Shown here one piece after another: positions 1-8,564 of a stretch of DNA of 64,000 nt. Each line of letters opens with the position of its first letter. The first letter of the stretch is position 1. The notes beneath the pieces are model-generated. The model was not told the origin of the DNA. It saw only the letters and a list, made by a program, of their open reading frames with translations, and did no database searches. The stretch is from Rhizobium croatiense (lineage in GTDB: Bacteria; Pseudomonadota; Alphaproteobacteria; Rhizobiales; Rhizobiaceae): positions 38,052 through 102,051 of the forward strand of contig NZ_JAILYJ010000022.1 in NCBI RefSeq assembly GCF_019793465.1, read 5' to 3'. Made by a program: the position numbers and the translations under genes.

Positions 1-1023
1 CTGCCGGAAGGCATAGACTTTCCCAAAGCCGTAACCACGCCGCTTATCACCGGTTTGCTTGGCGTACCGATCGACAAGGCGCGTGAAGCAGGGGTTTTAG
101 CCGTCGTTTGCATTTTCGAAGGCGTCTCGGAAGTGCAGTTGAAGGGGCAGGTGCTGCCATTCACCACACCGTATTGGGGCTTACCTGCAATATGGGTGGC
201 GCAATCTGAAGGAGAGCGGATCAAAGCCGCGATCAAGCACGGTTTGAGCGGTCGCCTGACCTTGGATGGCACGTTGGAAGACGTTGCGACCGATACGATT
301 TATGCGGTTTTGCCGGGCTGCAACCTGCTTGAGACAATCATCATCAACACCCACACCGATGGACCTAATGCGTGCGAAGAGAACGGCGGTGCTGGGGTAC
401 TCGCTCTGGCGCATTATTTCTCCTCGCTACCGAAATCTGCCCGCAACCGAAGCCTCGTCTTCGTACTCGTCACGGGTCATTTCCAGCTTGCCCAGTTCGG
501 CCGCCACGGGAATCAGGCGACGGCGACCTGGCTCGAAATGCATCCAGAATTGTGGGACGGCAAACCCGGCCATGCTAAAGCCGTTGCAGGAGCTACGATT
601 GAGCATCTTGGATGTACCGAGTGGCGAGATGACTTTGCAAAAGGGCACCCCGCGCCCACCGGGAAGCCGGAACTCGATTTGATCTATACCAGTAATAAGT
701 CGATGAGTGGCGTGTACATCGCTGCCGCACGCGGGCGCAAAAAGGTACGCGCGCTGATAGTCGCCCCAGCGGCGGCGCAGGTGATGTTGGGCGAAGGACA
801 GCCATTATACGCATCAGGAATTCCGACGATATCAAGCTGTCCGATACCGGACTATCTTTGCCAGGTCTTGCCGGGCGGAGGCTTGGACCGGCTCGACCCT
901 GATTACGCCTTTCAGCAAGTCGAAACCTTTGCCCGCACGGTCGACTTGCTCGACAGGATGCCGCGTGGTGAGATCGGAATCGTTCCGTTTAACCTGTCCA
1001 CTGTTATCGGTGATCTGCTGTAA
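1..1023 (+). CDS. M28-like peptidase / PA-domain-like protein, 5' truncated by the window
   Basis: The frame is open from base 1 to the TAA at 1021-1023, so the true start lies outside the window and about 340 residues are visible. A stretch beginning HTDGPNACEENGG resembles the metal-binding loop of M28-type aminopeptidases, which usually have His-x-Asp followed by a Gly/Asn-rich turn and a helix. The preceding part could be a protease-associated-like region. The other metal ligands are not obvious, so activity is uncertain. The next recognisable gene downstream is broken, and nothing links this gene to the catabolic regulon further right. It could also be a non-peptidase relative of unknown function. 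Confidence 0.5.
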   Translation: MPEGIDFPKAVTTPLITGLLGVPIDKAREAGVLAVVCIFEGVSEVQLKGQVLPFTTPYWGLPAIWVAQSEGERIKAAIKHGLSGRLTLDGTLEDVATDTIYAVLPGCNLLETIIINTHTDGPNACEENGGAGVLALAHYFSSLPKSARNRSLVFVLVTGHFQLAQFGRHGNQATATWLEMHPELWDGKPGHAKAVAGATIEHLGCTEWRDDFAKGHPAPTGKPELDLIYTSNKSMSGVYIAAARGRKKVRALIVAPAAAQVMLGEGQPLYASGIPTISSCPIPDYLCQVLPGGGLDRLDPDYAFQQVETFARTVDLLDRMPRGEIGIVPFNLSTVIGDLL

Positions 1024-1684
1024 ACCTGACCAACACTAACGCCAGCGAAAATGGCGGTGTCACGCGATCGGCACTTTAACTGGCGCCGAGGATCATCTGG
1101 CAGTTCACGATAGTGCCGGGTCATAGCCGTCCCATCTGGGCACGCTTCGTCATGCATGAGATGACCGGCCTGCGTTTCCACATCGCGGCCTTCGAGGCTC
1201 TCGGCGGCGCTCCGCGGGAGTGCTTTGCGACCGGATGAAGACTGCCGTCATCGGTGAGCGTCAGACAGAAGGCATCGTCTATAAACCATGCCACCACCAG
1301 CCTTAGCCCCAACCAAAGCCACGCGGACGGCCGCTGAAACATCCTAGTTGGTGGGATCCCACACCGCAGGCGAATCCATCACCTCCTGTCCTCCGATAGT
1401 CTCCAACGAGCTGGGAGAAACTGCTGATCCAGGCTGAATGAAGACTTTGTGTGGCATTCCCTGGCGACGAGCTTGCTGCCCCTCTCCCGGCGTAGCTGGC
1501 TGACCCAGTGCTTGGCATAGACATTGCAGGGGATGAATGCGGCGGTAACTCGTTGGGGTCGGAAGTCGTCAAACTGCTTTCCTAGGCGTCGGCATTGCCT
1601 ACCGAGCACCTCGCCAGACGGAAGCACGATCGATCTGGCACGTATGTATGCGTACGGGATCATAACCATAGAGGAGTTGAAACG
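1024..1684. other. 660-bp stretch without a recognised gene
   Basis: Short open frames exist on both strands, but none has a recognisable domain or a convincing start. The end of the stretch (around 1668-1684) supplies the ribosome binding region (GAGGAG) of the DUF3141 gene. The stretch may hold unrecognised mobile-element debris. Confidence 0.4.
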
Positions 1685-4076
1685 ATGGCGGATATTCTTA
1701 CATCTCTAAACCCGCTCCGGTGGATTGAAGCGCCATCCACGGAACTGGAGAGCCAAGTGACCCAAAGTCTATTCCCGATGTTCCAACGCTTGGCGGAAGC
1801 GGGCGCTGAAACCGCTAAAATTCTGCAGGTTGCCTTATTGCGCCGCGTGCAAGTCATGTGCGACAGCCACTCTACCCGCCAGGGAAAGCTCTTTACTGAG
1901 GCCGAACGTCTTGCCGAGAGTCTACGCGAGGTGCACGGCAATGGGAATTTGGGCTACGCTTGGGCGGAATACCTGCGCGACGCTAGTGAGCGCGCCATAT
2001 TGTGCATGGATCTTCTCCGACAGCGCGGCGACATCTTCCTCGAACATGAAGCGGCAGGCTGTCCGCCGGTTTTCTTCTGCGACTACGAGACAGTTATGGA
2101 TGGAAACGATCTGCCCTTGAAATCCAATTACGTGTTACTTCGAATGATCCCGCCCCAAGGTGTTAACGTCGATGACACGAAGCGCCCCTTCATAATCATT
2201 TGCCCGCGCGCCGGACATAGTCCCGGCGTCGGTGGCCACAAAGAAGACAGCCAGGTCGGCGTAGCGTTCCGGGAAGGTCACCCGGTTTATTTGGTGTCCT
2301 TCCGCCGAGAGCCAGAGGGGGGGGCAGTATCTCTCTAATGTCACGTATGCGGAAGCGGCCTTTGTTCGTGAGGTCATGCGCCTGCATCCGCTTGCCCGCC
2401 TTCCAGTCGTAGTCGGCAACTGCCAAGCTGGCTGGGCTACCCTTCTGATGGTTGCGACAAATCTCGACTTAGCTGGCCCGATCATCCTCAACGGATCGCC
2501 GGTGACACCTACCTCGGGAAATATCGGTGAAAATACCCTCCGCTACATGGCGGGCCTCTTCGGGGGAGCTTGGATAACCATGTTTTTGTCAGATCTGGGC
2601 GGAGGCATCTTCGACGGCGCCCATCTCGTACAGAATTTCTAAACGCTCAATCCCGAGCGCCAGTTATTCATGAAGTATGTCGAACTGTTCCGAGATGTGG
2701 ATGCGGCGAGCGAAGCCTTCCTTAAGGCTGAGAAGTGGTGGGGCGGCTTCTGCCTGATGCGGGGAGACGAGATCCGCTGGATAGTTGAGCACCTCTTTGT
2801 TGGTAATCGACTGGCGCACAACAAGGCGTATGGGGAGCCGGACCGGCGGCATTTCGACCTTAAGAAGATCAGGGCGCCTATTATCATATTTGCCAGTCAT
2901 GGCGACAATGTAACGCCGCCGCAGCAGGCGCTGAATTGGATCCCCGAAATCTATGACAACGAGGAGGAAATCCGCCTTCTCGGCCAGCACATTATTTATA
3001 TGGTACACAACGACGTCGGTCACCTCGGTACATTCGTTTCCTCGAGAGTAATCAACAAAGAATACAATGAGGTTGCAAGCACGCTCGAGGCAATTGAGGC
3101 GTTGTTGCCTGGCCTTTACGAGATGCGCATCACGGACATTCAAGAAGATGCTGGACACAAGAGCTATAGTGTTGAACTGATCGAGCGCACCTTCGAGAAT
3201 ATCCGTGAGTTTAACGATGGCCATGACGATGGAGGTCCCTTCGCTGCCGTCGCCCGCGTCTCTGAACTGCAAGCGCAGATCTATCACACAGTTGCCCGCC
3301 CCTTTGTGCAGGCCGCGGTCACAGACATCTCAGCAGACGCCAGCCGAATGTTCCATCCAAAGCGGCTGGAGCGATCGCTGCTGTCTTCTCAGAATCCGAT
3401 CATGGTTGGCTATAAGTCAATTTCAGAGCAGGTACGGAACTCCCGGGCGAACGCAGCAGCGGAAAATCCTTTCCTGGCTGCGGAAGCGCTCTATTTCAAG
3501 GCTGTCGAACAGGCGATCGTGGTCATGCGCGACTGGCGCGACATGGGTTATGAGCTCGCGTTTCACATGATCTGGAACAACCCTTGGCAGCGATATTTTG
3601 ACAATCCCCACGAAGCATACCGCAAAGGGACGACACTTGACGATATGAGATGGCAGCCGGACATCGCCAATGCGCTCAGGAGGATCGCGATCGGCGGACT
3701 CGCCGATGCCATCATCCGTATGGTCGTACTCCTGGTGAGCGATCGTGGCGGGATCCGACGCGACCGCCTGGCGCGCTGGTCACGGGTGCTGACCGAGGAC
3801 GAGCCCTTCCGCTCACTAAGCGCTGATCATTTGGCCGAAATCACTCGCGTGCAGACGGCTATCGTCACCTTTGAGCCGGAGCAAGCAATGGAGACGCTGC
3901 CGCTGTTGCTAACGGAACCGAGGCAACGGCAACTCGCTTATGCAGCCGCTTGCTATATCCCGGGCTCCAGGGCGGAGATGTCATCGAGTACTGTTGCCAT
4001 GCTACAGCGCTTCGCGGACGTGCTTGGCCAGCCATCGATCGTCGATGTGATTGAGGATCCGCTGGCAGTGACATAG
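1685..4076 (+). pseudogene. DUF3141 family alpha/beta-hydrolase-like protein, frameshifted and interrupted
   Basis: The gene starts at ATG 1685 (MADILTSLNPLRW) behind a GAGGAG site. The first frame runs to 2338. It should continue in another frame from the eight-G run at 2317-2324 (QYLSNVTYAEAAFVREVMRL), so one base was probably gained or lost in the G tract. That frame carries the nucleophile-elbow-like GNCQAGW and then meets an in-frame TAA at 2640-2642 (VQNF-stop-TLNPER). The rest, to TAG 4074-4076, is open and family-like. Repaired, the product would be near 795 residues, the usual size of this family, which is often annotated as PHA-synthase-like. With two lesions it is most likely inactive. 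A one-base homopolymer change could be reversible, but the nonsense codon makes function unlikely. Confidence 0.8.
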
Positions 4077-4289
4077 TTTGTTCGTAGAGTAGCGTCTCGA
4101 TCTCACCGAATCACATAATTATTGGTTTTCGCTCGTTGGTCACGGAGGCGCTTGAAACAATTCCATCGCAAATTCAGCCAGGACCGCAGATCGGAAAATT
4201 GCCATTGGACATCCGTCCTTTACAACGCAACGATGCCGTAATCCGGTTCAGTGATCGGGCCGGCAGAGGGCGGATTGAAACTGTGGAGG

Positions 4290-4793
4290 AAGGCTCTCGT
4301 CATAGGGCTGGCGCTCGCTGCAAATCATCGTGATCGAACGCACTGGCCATACGGTTGATCTCGGCTGACCGCGCACCGACCGCCTTGGCGGTCTCGCGCC
4401 ACCTTGCGGTGTCGCGACTTCCTTAATGATCGCGCGAGCCTCGGCGAGCGTTAGGGCGTAGAGCCCTGCAGCTTCTTCCAGCAGGTCAAGGGAGCAGGTG
4501 CCTTCATCAAGATCAATGTTTGTCGTCAGCGCGCGCGCCTTGACATCCGTAGGCACTGGATTGAGGTCATAGGCAGGGGACAACGACCAGCTGGCTTTAT
4601 TGAGCCACAGAAAGCCGTGATTTTTCTCCCCAGCTCAGAGCTAGAGCGGGCTGCAGCGAGAAGCGGCCGGGGTCCTCGAGCCAGGCACGATCATACTCAA
4701 ACACGATTGTTTCGGCACCACGGGCGCGATTGCTCCGGGCCAGATGGGACGTGTGCGGCCGTGAAGGTCGAGATGAACTTCGAAATCAGCCAT
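4290..4793 (-). pseudogene. hipA: hipA-type toxin kinase, internally deleted and frameshifted
   Basis: Read on the minus strand, the ATG at 4793 starts MADFEVHLDLHGRTRPI, a typical HipA N-terminus. It overlaps the hipB-like stop by 8 bases (ATGGCTGA), as in intact hipBA pairs. After a frameshift come ETIVFEYDRAWLEDPGRFSL and then, after a large in-frame-family gap, NHGFLWLNK and SPAYDLNPVPTDVKARAL, which belong near the C-terminus of HipA Ser/Thr kinases. A further frameshift precedes WRETAKAVGARSAEINR. About 165 codons remain of roughly 420, so most of the kinase fold, including its catalytic centre, is missing. The toxin cannot be active. Confidence 0.8.
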
Positions 4794-5091
4794 CGCGTGA
4801 CGATCCCGGTGATCGCCTTGGGTGAGCGTGCTTGGGCAACTCTGCATTGGCCAGAGACTGGCCGACGCTGTCGTTACGGATGTCGGCGACTTGGCTCAGC
4901 CCATCTAGCAGGCCGAGTGCCTGGAGGACGCCTGCATAGATGCCGATGCTGACATTGGTGTCGCCGGCCTCGATCTTTTGAAGCGTTGAGCGTGAGGTGA
5001 AGGCACGTTCGGCTACTACCGCCATAGGCAGGCGGCGACGTCGACGTGCGTCGTGGATGTCTGCGCCCAGTTTGCGCAGCGCGCGCCGCAC
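4786..5091 (-). CDS. hipB: HipB-like XRE-family antitoxin / repressor
   Basis: The product is 101 residues from a GTG start at 5091; a TGA lies upstream in frame and no ATG is available between. The helix-turn-helix region covers about residues 8-60, with AERAFTSRSTLQKIEAGDTNVS as the XRE core, followed by SIGIYAGVLQALGLLDGL. The family neutralises the HipA kinase and represses its own operon through inverted repeats. Here the toxin next door is decayed, so this is an orphan antitoxin that could still bind DNA. A 14-bp-arm inverted repeat lies 36 bases upstream of the start. Confidence 0.75.
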   Translation of the reverse strand: MRRALRKLGADIHDARRRRRLPMAVVAERAFTSRSTLQKIEAGDTNVSIGIYAGVLQALGLLDGLSQVADIRNDSVGQSLANAELPKHAHPRRSPGSSRDG

Positions 5092-5126
5092 AGCGGCCGG
5101 AGCGTTGTGAGGTGTCGGAATTTGTC

Positions 5127-5168
5127 ACCTTCGCACTACAGATTGCACTAGATATGTAGCACGAAGGT
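5127..5168 (-). promoter_or_regulatory. Probable autoregulatory inverted repeat upstream of hipB
   Basis: ACCTTCGCACTACA (5127-5140) and TGTAGCACGAAGGT (5155-5168) form an inverted repeat with 12 of 14 positions paired and a 14-base spacer. It sits immediately upstream of the hipB-like start on the minus strand. HipB proteins bind palindromes in their own promoter, so an operator role is a reasonable inference. Confidence 0.6.
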
Positions 5169-5633
5169 TACAATTTTTCAAGAGAGATGGTCAGAGAGAA
5201 AAGTGGTTAGAATGGGAATCGCGGGAGCGATAGCGCAAGTACGAGCCAGGCTGGCAGGCGAAGAAAGATGGCGGATCTTGAGGTGCTCAAGATCGATGCC
5301 GCCTCCGGACTGGAAGCGCGATCGGAACCACTATCGTCTGCTGATGCGGCTTTTGCCGATTGCCAAGCTGCACCCGGCCCTTAGTCGAACGGGTGCTCCT
5401 GGAAGATGCGGTGGTGTCGGTGACCGTGGACACCTCGTCGATCAGGGTCGCAACCGTGGCTGGTTTTGAGAAATCGGCGGGCGGACATTGTCGGCCATCA
5501 GGACACCAATTGAACTAGGCCATTTGGACTAGAATTTCCACTTATGGCGCGCCAACCGATCGGTTCCTCATGGATCGGGAAGCCGACCTCTACACAGCGG
5601 GCTCAATCCTCTAGAATAGTTGCTAATGACCGC
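5169..5633. other. 465 bp without a recognised gene
   Basis: Small frames on the plus strand (for example 5203-5469) have no recognisable domain and no convincing ribosome binding site. The stretch separates the toxin-antitoxin remnant from the first regulon gene. Confidence 0.4.
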
Positions 5634-5652
5634 TCATCAGACAATCTGATTG
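5634..5652 (-). promoter_or_regulatory. GntR-type operator, inverted copy upstream of the first GntR gene
   Basis: ATCAGACAATCTGAT at 5636-5650 is a perfect inverted repeat (ATCAGA-CAA-TCTGAT) that contains the regulon core in reverse orientation (minus strand TTGTCTGATGA, 5644-5634). It ends where a plausible -35 box of the regulator's promoter begins, so autoregulation is likely. Confidence 0.7.
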
Positions 5653-5678
5653 AAAGTTCCCCGCGAAGCAGCCATATA
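5650..5678 (+). promoter_or_regulatory. Predicted promoter of the first GntR gene
   Basis: TTGAAA (5650-5655) and CATATA (5673-5678) are separated by 17 bases and lie 40 bases upstream of the chosen ATG. The operator touches the -35 box. Confidence 0.5.
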
Positions 5679-5717
5679 TTTAGCTCAAATTCATTAGTGC
5701 TACGTAGGACATTGATC

Positions 5718-6398
5718 ATGGTAGATGTGGAGCTGCAGGTCGCTCGGCAAAATGCCTCTCTTCGAGTGCAAGTCGAAGAAAGGCTCAGACAGGCTATTGC
5801 GACGGGCAAGTTCAAGCCGGGGCAAAGGCTCGTCGAGCGCGAGCTTTGCGAAATGATCGGCGTGGGTCGCACGTCCGTCCGTGAAGCGCTTCGGCAGCTT
5901 GAGGCAGAGGGATTGATCACAAGCTTCCCCCACAAGGGTCCAGTTGTCAGTATCATAACCTATGAGGAGGCCGCTCAGCTCTACACCGTCCGCGCGCTGC
6001 TCGAGGGGTTTGCTGGTCAGCAGTTCGCCGAAAATGGAACGGCGGAAGATATTGCCACTTTGCAAGATGCCGTTAGAGAATTCGAAGCGTCGGCGGAAAG
6101 CGGCGTGGGACACAGGCTCATCGCTGCCAAAAACGCCTTCTATGACTGCTTGATGGATGGCAGCAAAAACGTCTTCGTCAGGCAAATGCTAACATCGCTG
6201 CACAACCGGATCAATCTTCTGCGCATGACTTCGATGACACAACCGGGGCGCCTCAAACATAGCATTGCAGAAATCAAAGAGATTGCCGAAGCGATCCAAA
6301 ATCGCAACGGACCCAGGGCTGCGGCCGCTTGTAAGCACCACATTGATATGGCTGCGAAAGTCGCACTCGAGTACCTGCGCAACAACACCTCAGGCTGA
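5718..6398 (+). CDS. GntR-family regulator, FadR/FCD subfamily (regulator 1)
   Basis: The product is 226 residues from ATG 5718 (MVDVELQVARQNASLR). A longer frame exists to 5544, but the paralogue at 34325 aligns from this start and the promoter lies inside the extension. Residues about 10-75 form the winged helix, with recognition segment GRTSVREALRQLEAEGLI. Residues about 85-215 form the all-helical FCD ligand-binding domain, which in this subfamily usually binds a small organic acid, often through a metal. The DNA-binding half is nearly identical to the paralogue, so both probably read the same operator. An inverted operator copy in its own promoter suggests autoregulation. The inducer is unknown. 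Confidence 0.93.
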   Translation: MVDVELQVARQNASLRVQVEERLRQAIATGKFKPGQRLVERELCEMIGVGRTSVREALRQLEAEGLITSFPHKGPVVSIITYEEAAQLYTVRALLEGFAGQQFAENGTAEDIATLQDAVREFEASAESGVGHRLIAAKNAFYDCLMDGSKNVFVRQMLTSLHNRINLLRMTSMTQPGRLKHSIAEIKEIAEAIQNRNGPRAAAACKHHIDMAAKVALEYLRNNTSG

Positions 6399-6419
6399 TG
6401 CCATAAGATTTTCTGAAAA

Positions 6420-6438
6420 TTGACAGATTGTCTGATGC
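6420..6438 (+). promoter_or_regulatory. GntR-type operator, distal copy
   Basis: TTGACAGATTGTCTGATG starts 22 bases after the stop of regulator 1. No good -10 box follows at 16-18 bases, so this copy may be an auxiliary site acting together with the copy at 6628 rather than a promoter. Confidence 0.75.
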
Positions 6439-6627
6439 TGGAGGTGGCCGGGTGTAATTAAATCCTTCAGGGCACGGTGCTTTTGACAACGCAACAACCT
6501 CTCTGGTGTCCATCGGACGATAAGATGGGTGCTGCTTGCACGGTCATTTTAAGTGAGGTGATTGAAGAAGCGACGGCAAAATTGGCGTCGTAGCGAGGGA
6601 GGGCCGGCCCAAGCATGAATTTTCCGA

Positions 6628-6656
6628 TTGACAGATTGTCTGATAGGTCGTTAACT
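6628..6656 (+). promoter_or_regulatory. GntR-type operator/promoter of the beta-hydroxyacid dehydrogenase gene
   Basis: The element TTGACAGATTGTCTGATAG spans 6628-6646. Its TTGACA serves as -35 and TTAACT at 6651-6656 as a possible -10 after 17 bases. A bound regulator would cover the spacer, which fits repression. Confidence 0.75.
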
Positions 6657-6712
6657 ACTCCTCACTAACGGAGGTAGCTGATTGTGCTTGCCTCACATTC
6701 GGGAGCGGGACG

Positions 6713-7597
6713 TTGTCACCACGAAAAAATCTGCGCGTCGCCTTTATTGGTCTCGGCGCAATGGGCGGGCCGATGGCACAACATCTGTTGTCGGCTCAAT
6801 TCGAAGTCACTGGCTTTGATCTATCGGCCGAGGCTAGGGAAAGGTTCGCGGCCGTCGGCGGCGTTCCGGCAGAGACGGTAGCGGAAGCATTCAATGGGGC
6901 CGATGTTGCGGTTACCATGCTTCCCAACGGCAAGGTTGTTCAAGACGCGCTCTTCAAGGATGGGGCCTGGCAATCCCTGAGTGCTGACGCGCTTGTCATC
7001 GACATGAGCTCATCGGCGCCCAATGATACTCGTGAGCTCGCAGAACGCTTGCATCAGAAGGGCTTGCGGCTGGTCGATGCTCCCGTGTCAGGCGGAGTGA
7101 AGCGAGCCGTCGAAGGCTCTCTTACTATCATGGCAGGCGGTGCTTCTGACGATATCGATCAAGCTGATCCCATCCTGTGCGCCATGGGCGGCCAGATTTT
7201 TAGGACAGGCCCGATCGGCTCAGGGCACGCCATGAAAGCCATCAACAATTTCGTATCGGGAGCCGGGGTTCTGGCAGCTATCGAAGGCGTTCTTCTTGGC
7301 CGAACGTTTGGTCTCGATCCTAGAACGATCGTCGATATTCTCAACTCGTCGTCTGGCAAGAACAACGCAACAGAAGTGAAGATGAAGCAGTTCATCCTCT
7401 CGGAGACTTTTGGCTCTGGTTTTGCTTTGGGGCTTATGGCGAAAGACATTAGGATTGCAGCGGACTTGTCGAAGGCGCTCAATCTCCAGCTGCCGACATT
7501 GGCCGGTACCGCTGATGCCTGGGATGCTGCTCGGCATGCTTTAGGCCCCGATGTCGACCATACGAAAATTGCGCAGTTCGTGAAAGATCAGGCCTGA
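6713..7597 (+). CDS. NAD(P)-dependent beta-hydroxyacid dehydrogenase (3-hydroxyisobutyrate dehydrogenase family)
   Basis: The product is 294 residues, typical for the family, from a TTG start at 6713 preceded by GGGAGCGGGA; no in-frame ATG fits. Residues 8-22 carry the nucleotide-binding turn GLGAMGGPMA, the middle has DAPVSGG (substrate-binding signature), and GHAMKAINN holds the catalytic Lys. The family oxidises beta-hydroxyacids such as 3-hydroxyisobutyrate, or reduces tartronate semialdehyde. The acid handled here is not known. Two operator copies precede the gene and the large transport operon follows, so it probably works on an intermediate of the imported compound. Confidence 0.9.
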   Translation: MSPRKNLRVAFIGLGAMGGPMAQHLLSAQFEVTGFDLSAEARERFAAVGGVPAETVAEAFNGADVAVTMLPNGKVVQDALFKDGAWQSLSADALVIDMSSSAPNDTRELAERLHQKGLRLVDAPVSGGVKRAVEGSLTIMAGGASDDIDQADPILCAMGGQIFRTGPIGSGHAMKAINNFVSGAGVLAAIEGVLLGRTFGLDPRTIVDILNSSSGKNNATEVKMKQFILSETFGSGFALGLMAKDIRIAADLSKALNLQLPTLAGTADAWDAARHALGPDVDHTKIAQFVKDQA

Positions 7598-7617
7598 CCG
7601 CGAAAAACTACGCCAAA

Positions 7618-7650
7618 CTGACAGTTGAAAATTGTCTGATAATCTGTCAA
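7618..7650 (+). promoter_or_regulatory. GntR-type operator/promoter of the 7.7-15.8 kb operon
   Basis: TTGTCTGATAA lies at 7632-7642 inside a larger imperfect palindrome, TTGTCTGAT-A-ATCTGTCAA (7632-7650). CTGACA at 7618-7623 can act as -35 with TAATCT at 7640-7645 as -10. The -35 is offset from the operator here, unlike at most other copies. Confidence 0.7.
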
Positions 7651-7674
7651 ATATGATGAAGGGAGCGAAACCCA

Positions 7675-8103
7675 ATGGCCACTTTGGACAGGAAAGATAA
7701 GGGGTCTAAGGCCGGCGAGCGAACAGCTCCATCGGAGCAGTTCAAGCGCGGACTTGCTACTCGTCGGCAGGTGATGGGGGACGCTTACGTTGATGCGGCC
7801 CTCGGAAAGGCGACCGACTTCACCTGGCCGATGCAGGAACTCGTCACCGAGTATTGTTGGGACAATATCTGGAACCGACCTGGCCTCGACCGTCGCGCTC
7901 GATCGATCCTCAACCTTGGAATGATAGCGGTTTTAAACCGACCGCACGAGCTCAGAGGCCACATCCGCGGCGCCATCAACAACGGTGTTACGAAACAGGA
8001 GATCCAGGAGATCTTCCTTCAGGTGGCTATCTACGTTGGTGTGCCAGCAGGCATCGACAGTTTCAGGCATGCCCAGGAAGTATTCACCGAAATGGGCATT
8101 TGA
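7675..8103 (+). CDS. Carboxymuconolactone decarboxylase (CMD) family protein, copy 1
   Basis: The product is 142 residues from ATG 7675. The segment LVTEYCWDNIWNRPGLDRRA and the following LNLGMIAVLNRPHEL match the core of PcaC-like CMD proteins, including the conserved His-Glu after Arg-Pro. IRGAINNGVTKQEIQEIFLQ matches the second conserved helix. PcaC decarboxylates gamma-carboxymuconolactone in the protocatechuate pathway, but the wider family includes peroxidase-like members, so the exact reaction is open. A close paralogue at 39565-39981 sits beside the flavin monooxygenase, which links this operon to that one. It is the first gene of the operon running to 15807. Confidence 0.9.
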   Translation: MATLDRKDKGSKAGERTAPSEQFKRGLATRRQVMGDAYVDAALGKATDFTWPMQELVTEYCWDNIWNRPGLDRRARSILNLGMIAVLNRPHELRGHIRGAINNGVTKQEIQEIFLQVAIYVGVPAGIDSFRHAQEVFTEMGI

Positions 8104-8180
8104 GAATGTGCTGTCCCGTGAGGGGGCATGTACAACATGCGCGGAGTTCTCAGCGCTTATCAACAAGGGAGGAGCCTAAA

Positions 8181-8564
8181 ATGGCGATAGATCTCAAGAA
8201 ATTCATAGAATTCGTGCGGGAGGATTTCGAGTTCAAGCGCGAAACTCGTTATCTTAACGGTATATTAAAATGCGATTTCCCTACCCGCAGTGTAGCGCTT
8301 CATTTCGAGGACGGTACGTTGCTAAAGGTGGAAGAGGCCGAATACGACGACGACAAGTGCACTATCGTCATACGCGGGACCGGTTCACAGTGGGAGGCGC
8401 TGCTTCAGCACAAACCCTTGCCGTTTTATCAGTGCTTGCAGTCATCAAACATCAAGCATGGCCTCTACCTTAGCAGTAACAACGAAACCTTCGCGTATCT
8501 GCCTGCTCTCAACCGCATGACCACCCTGATGCGCAATGCCCGTTCTGAAGGAGCAGCAGCATGA
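8181..8564 (+). CDS. Small SCP2-like protein, partner of the downstream hydrolase
   Basis: The product is 127 residues from ATG 8181, with AAGGGAGGAG just upstream. The pattern of beta-rich N-terminus, a central TIVIRGTGSQWEALL and a C-terminal YLPALNRMTTLMR helix resembles SCP2-like lipid or substrate-binding domains. The first ~130 residues of the protein at 35144-36373 follow the same pattern and are there fused to an alpha/beta hydrolase. The stop overlaps the hydrolase start by 4 bases (ATGA), so translation is coupled. It is likely an accessory or substrate-presenting subunit. The family assignment is by pattern only. Confidence 0.7.
   Translation: MAIDLKKFIEFVREDFEFKRETRYLNGILKCDFPTRSVALHFEDGTLLKVEEAEYDDDKCTIVIRGTGSQWEALLQHKPLPFYQCLQSSNIKHGLYLSSNNETFAYLPALNRMTTLMRNARSEGAAA

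Noticed and set aside
1379..1669. 96-codon minus-strand frame as a possible transposase remnant
   Set aside because: Its residues could not be tied to any transposase family with confidence.
5544..5717. N-terminal extension of the first GntR regulator
   Set aside because: The paralogue aligns from ATG 5718, and the extension contains the regulator's own operator and promoter.
6525..6593. 22-codon frame between the two operator copies
   Set aside because: No convincing ribosome binding site and no similarity to anything I recognise.
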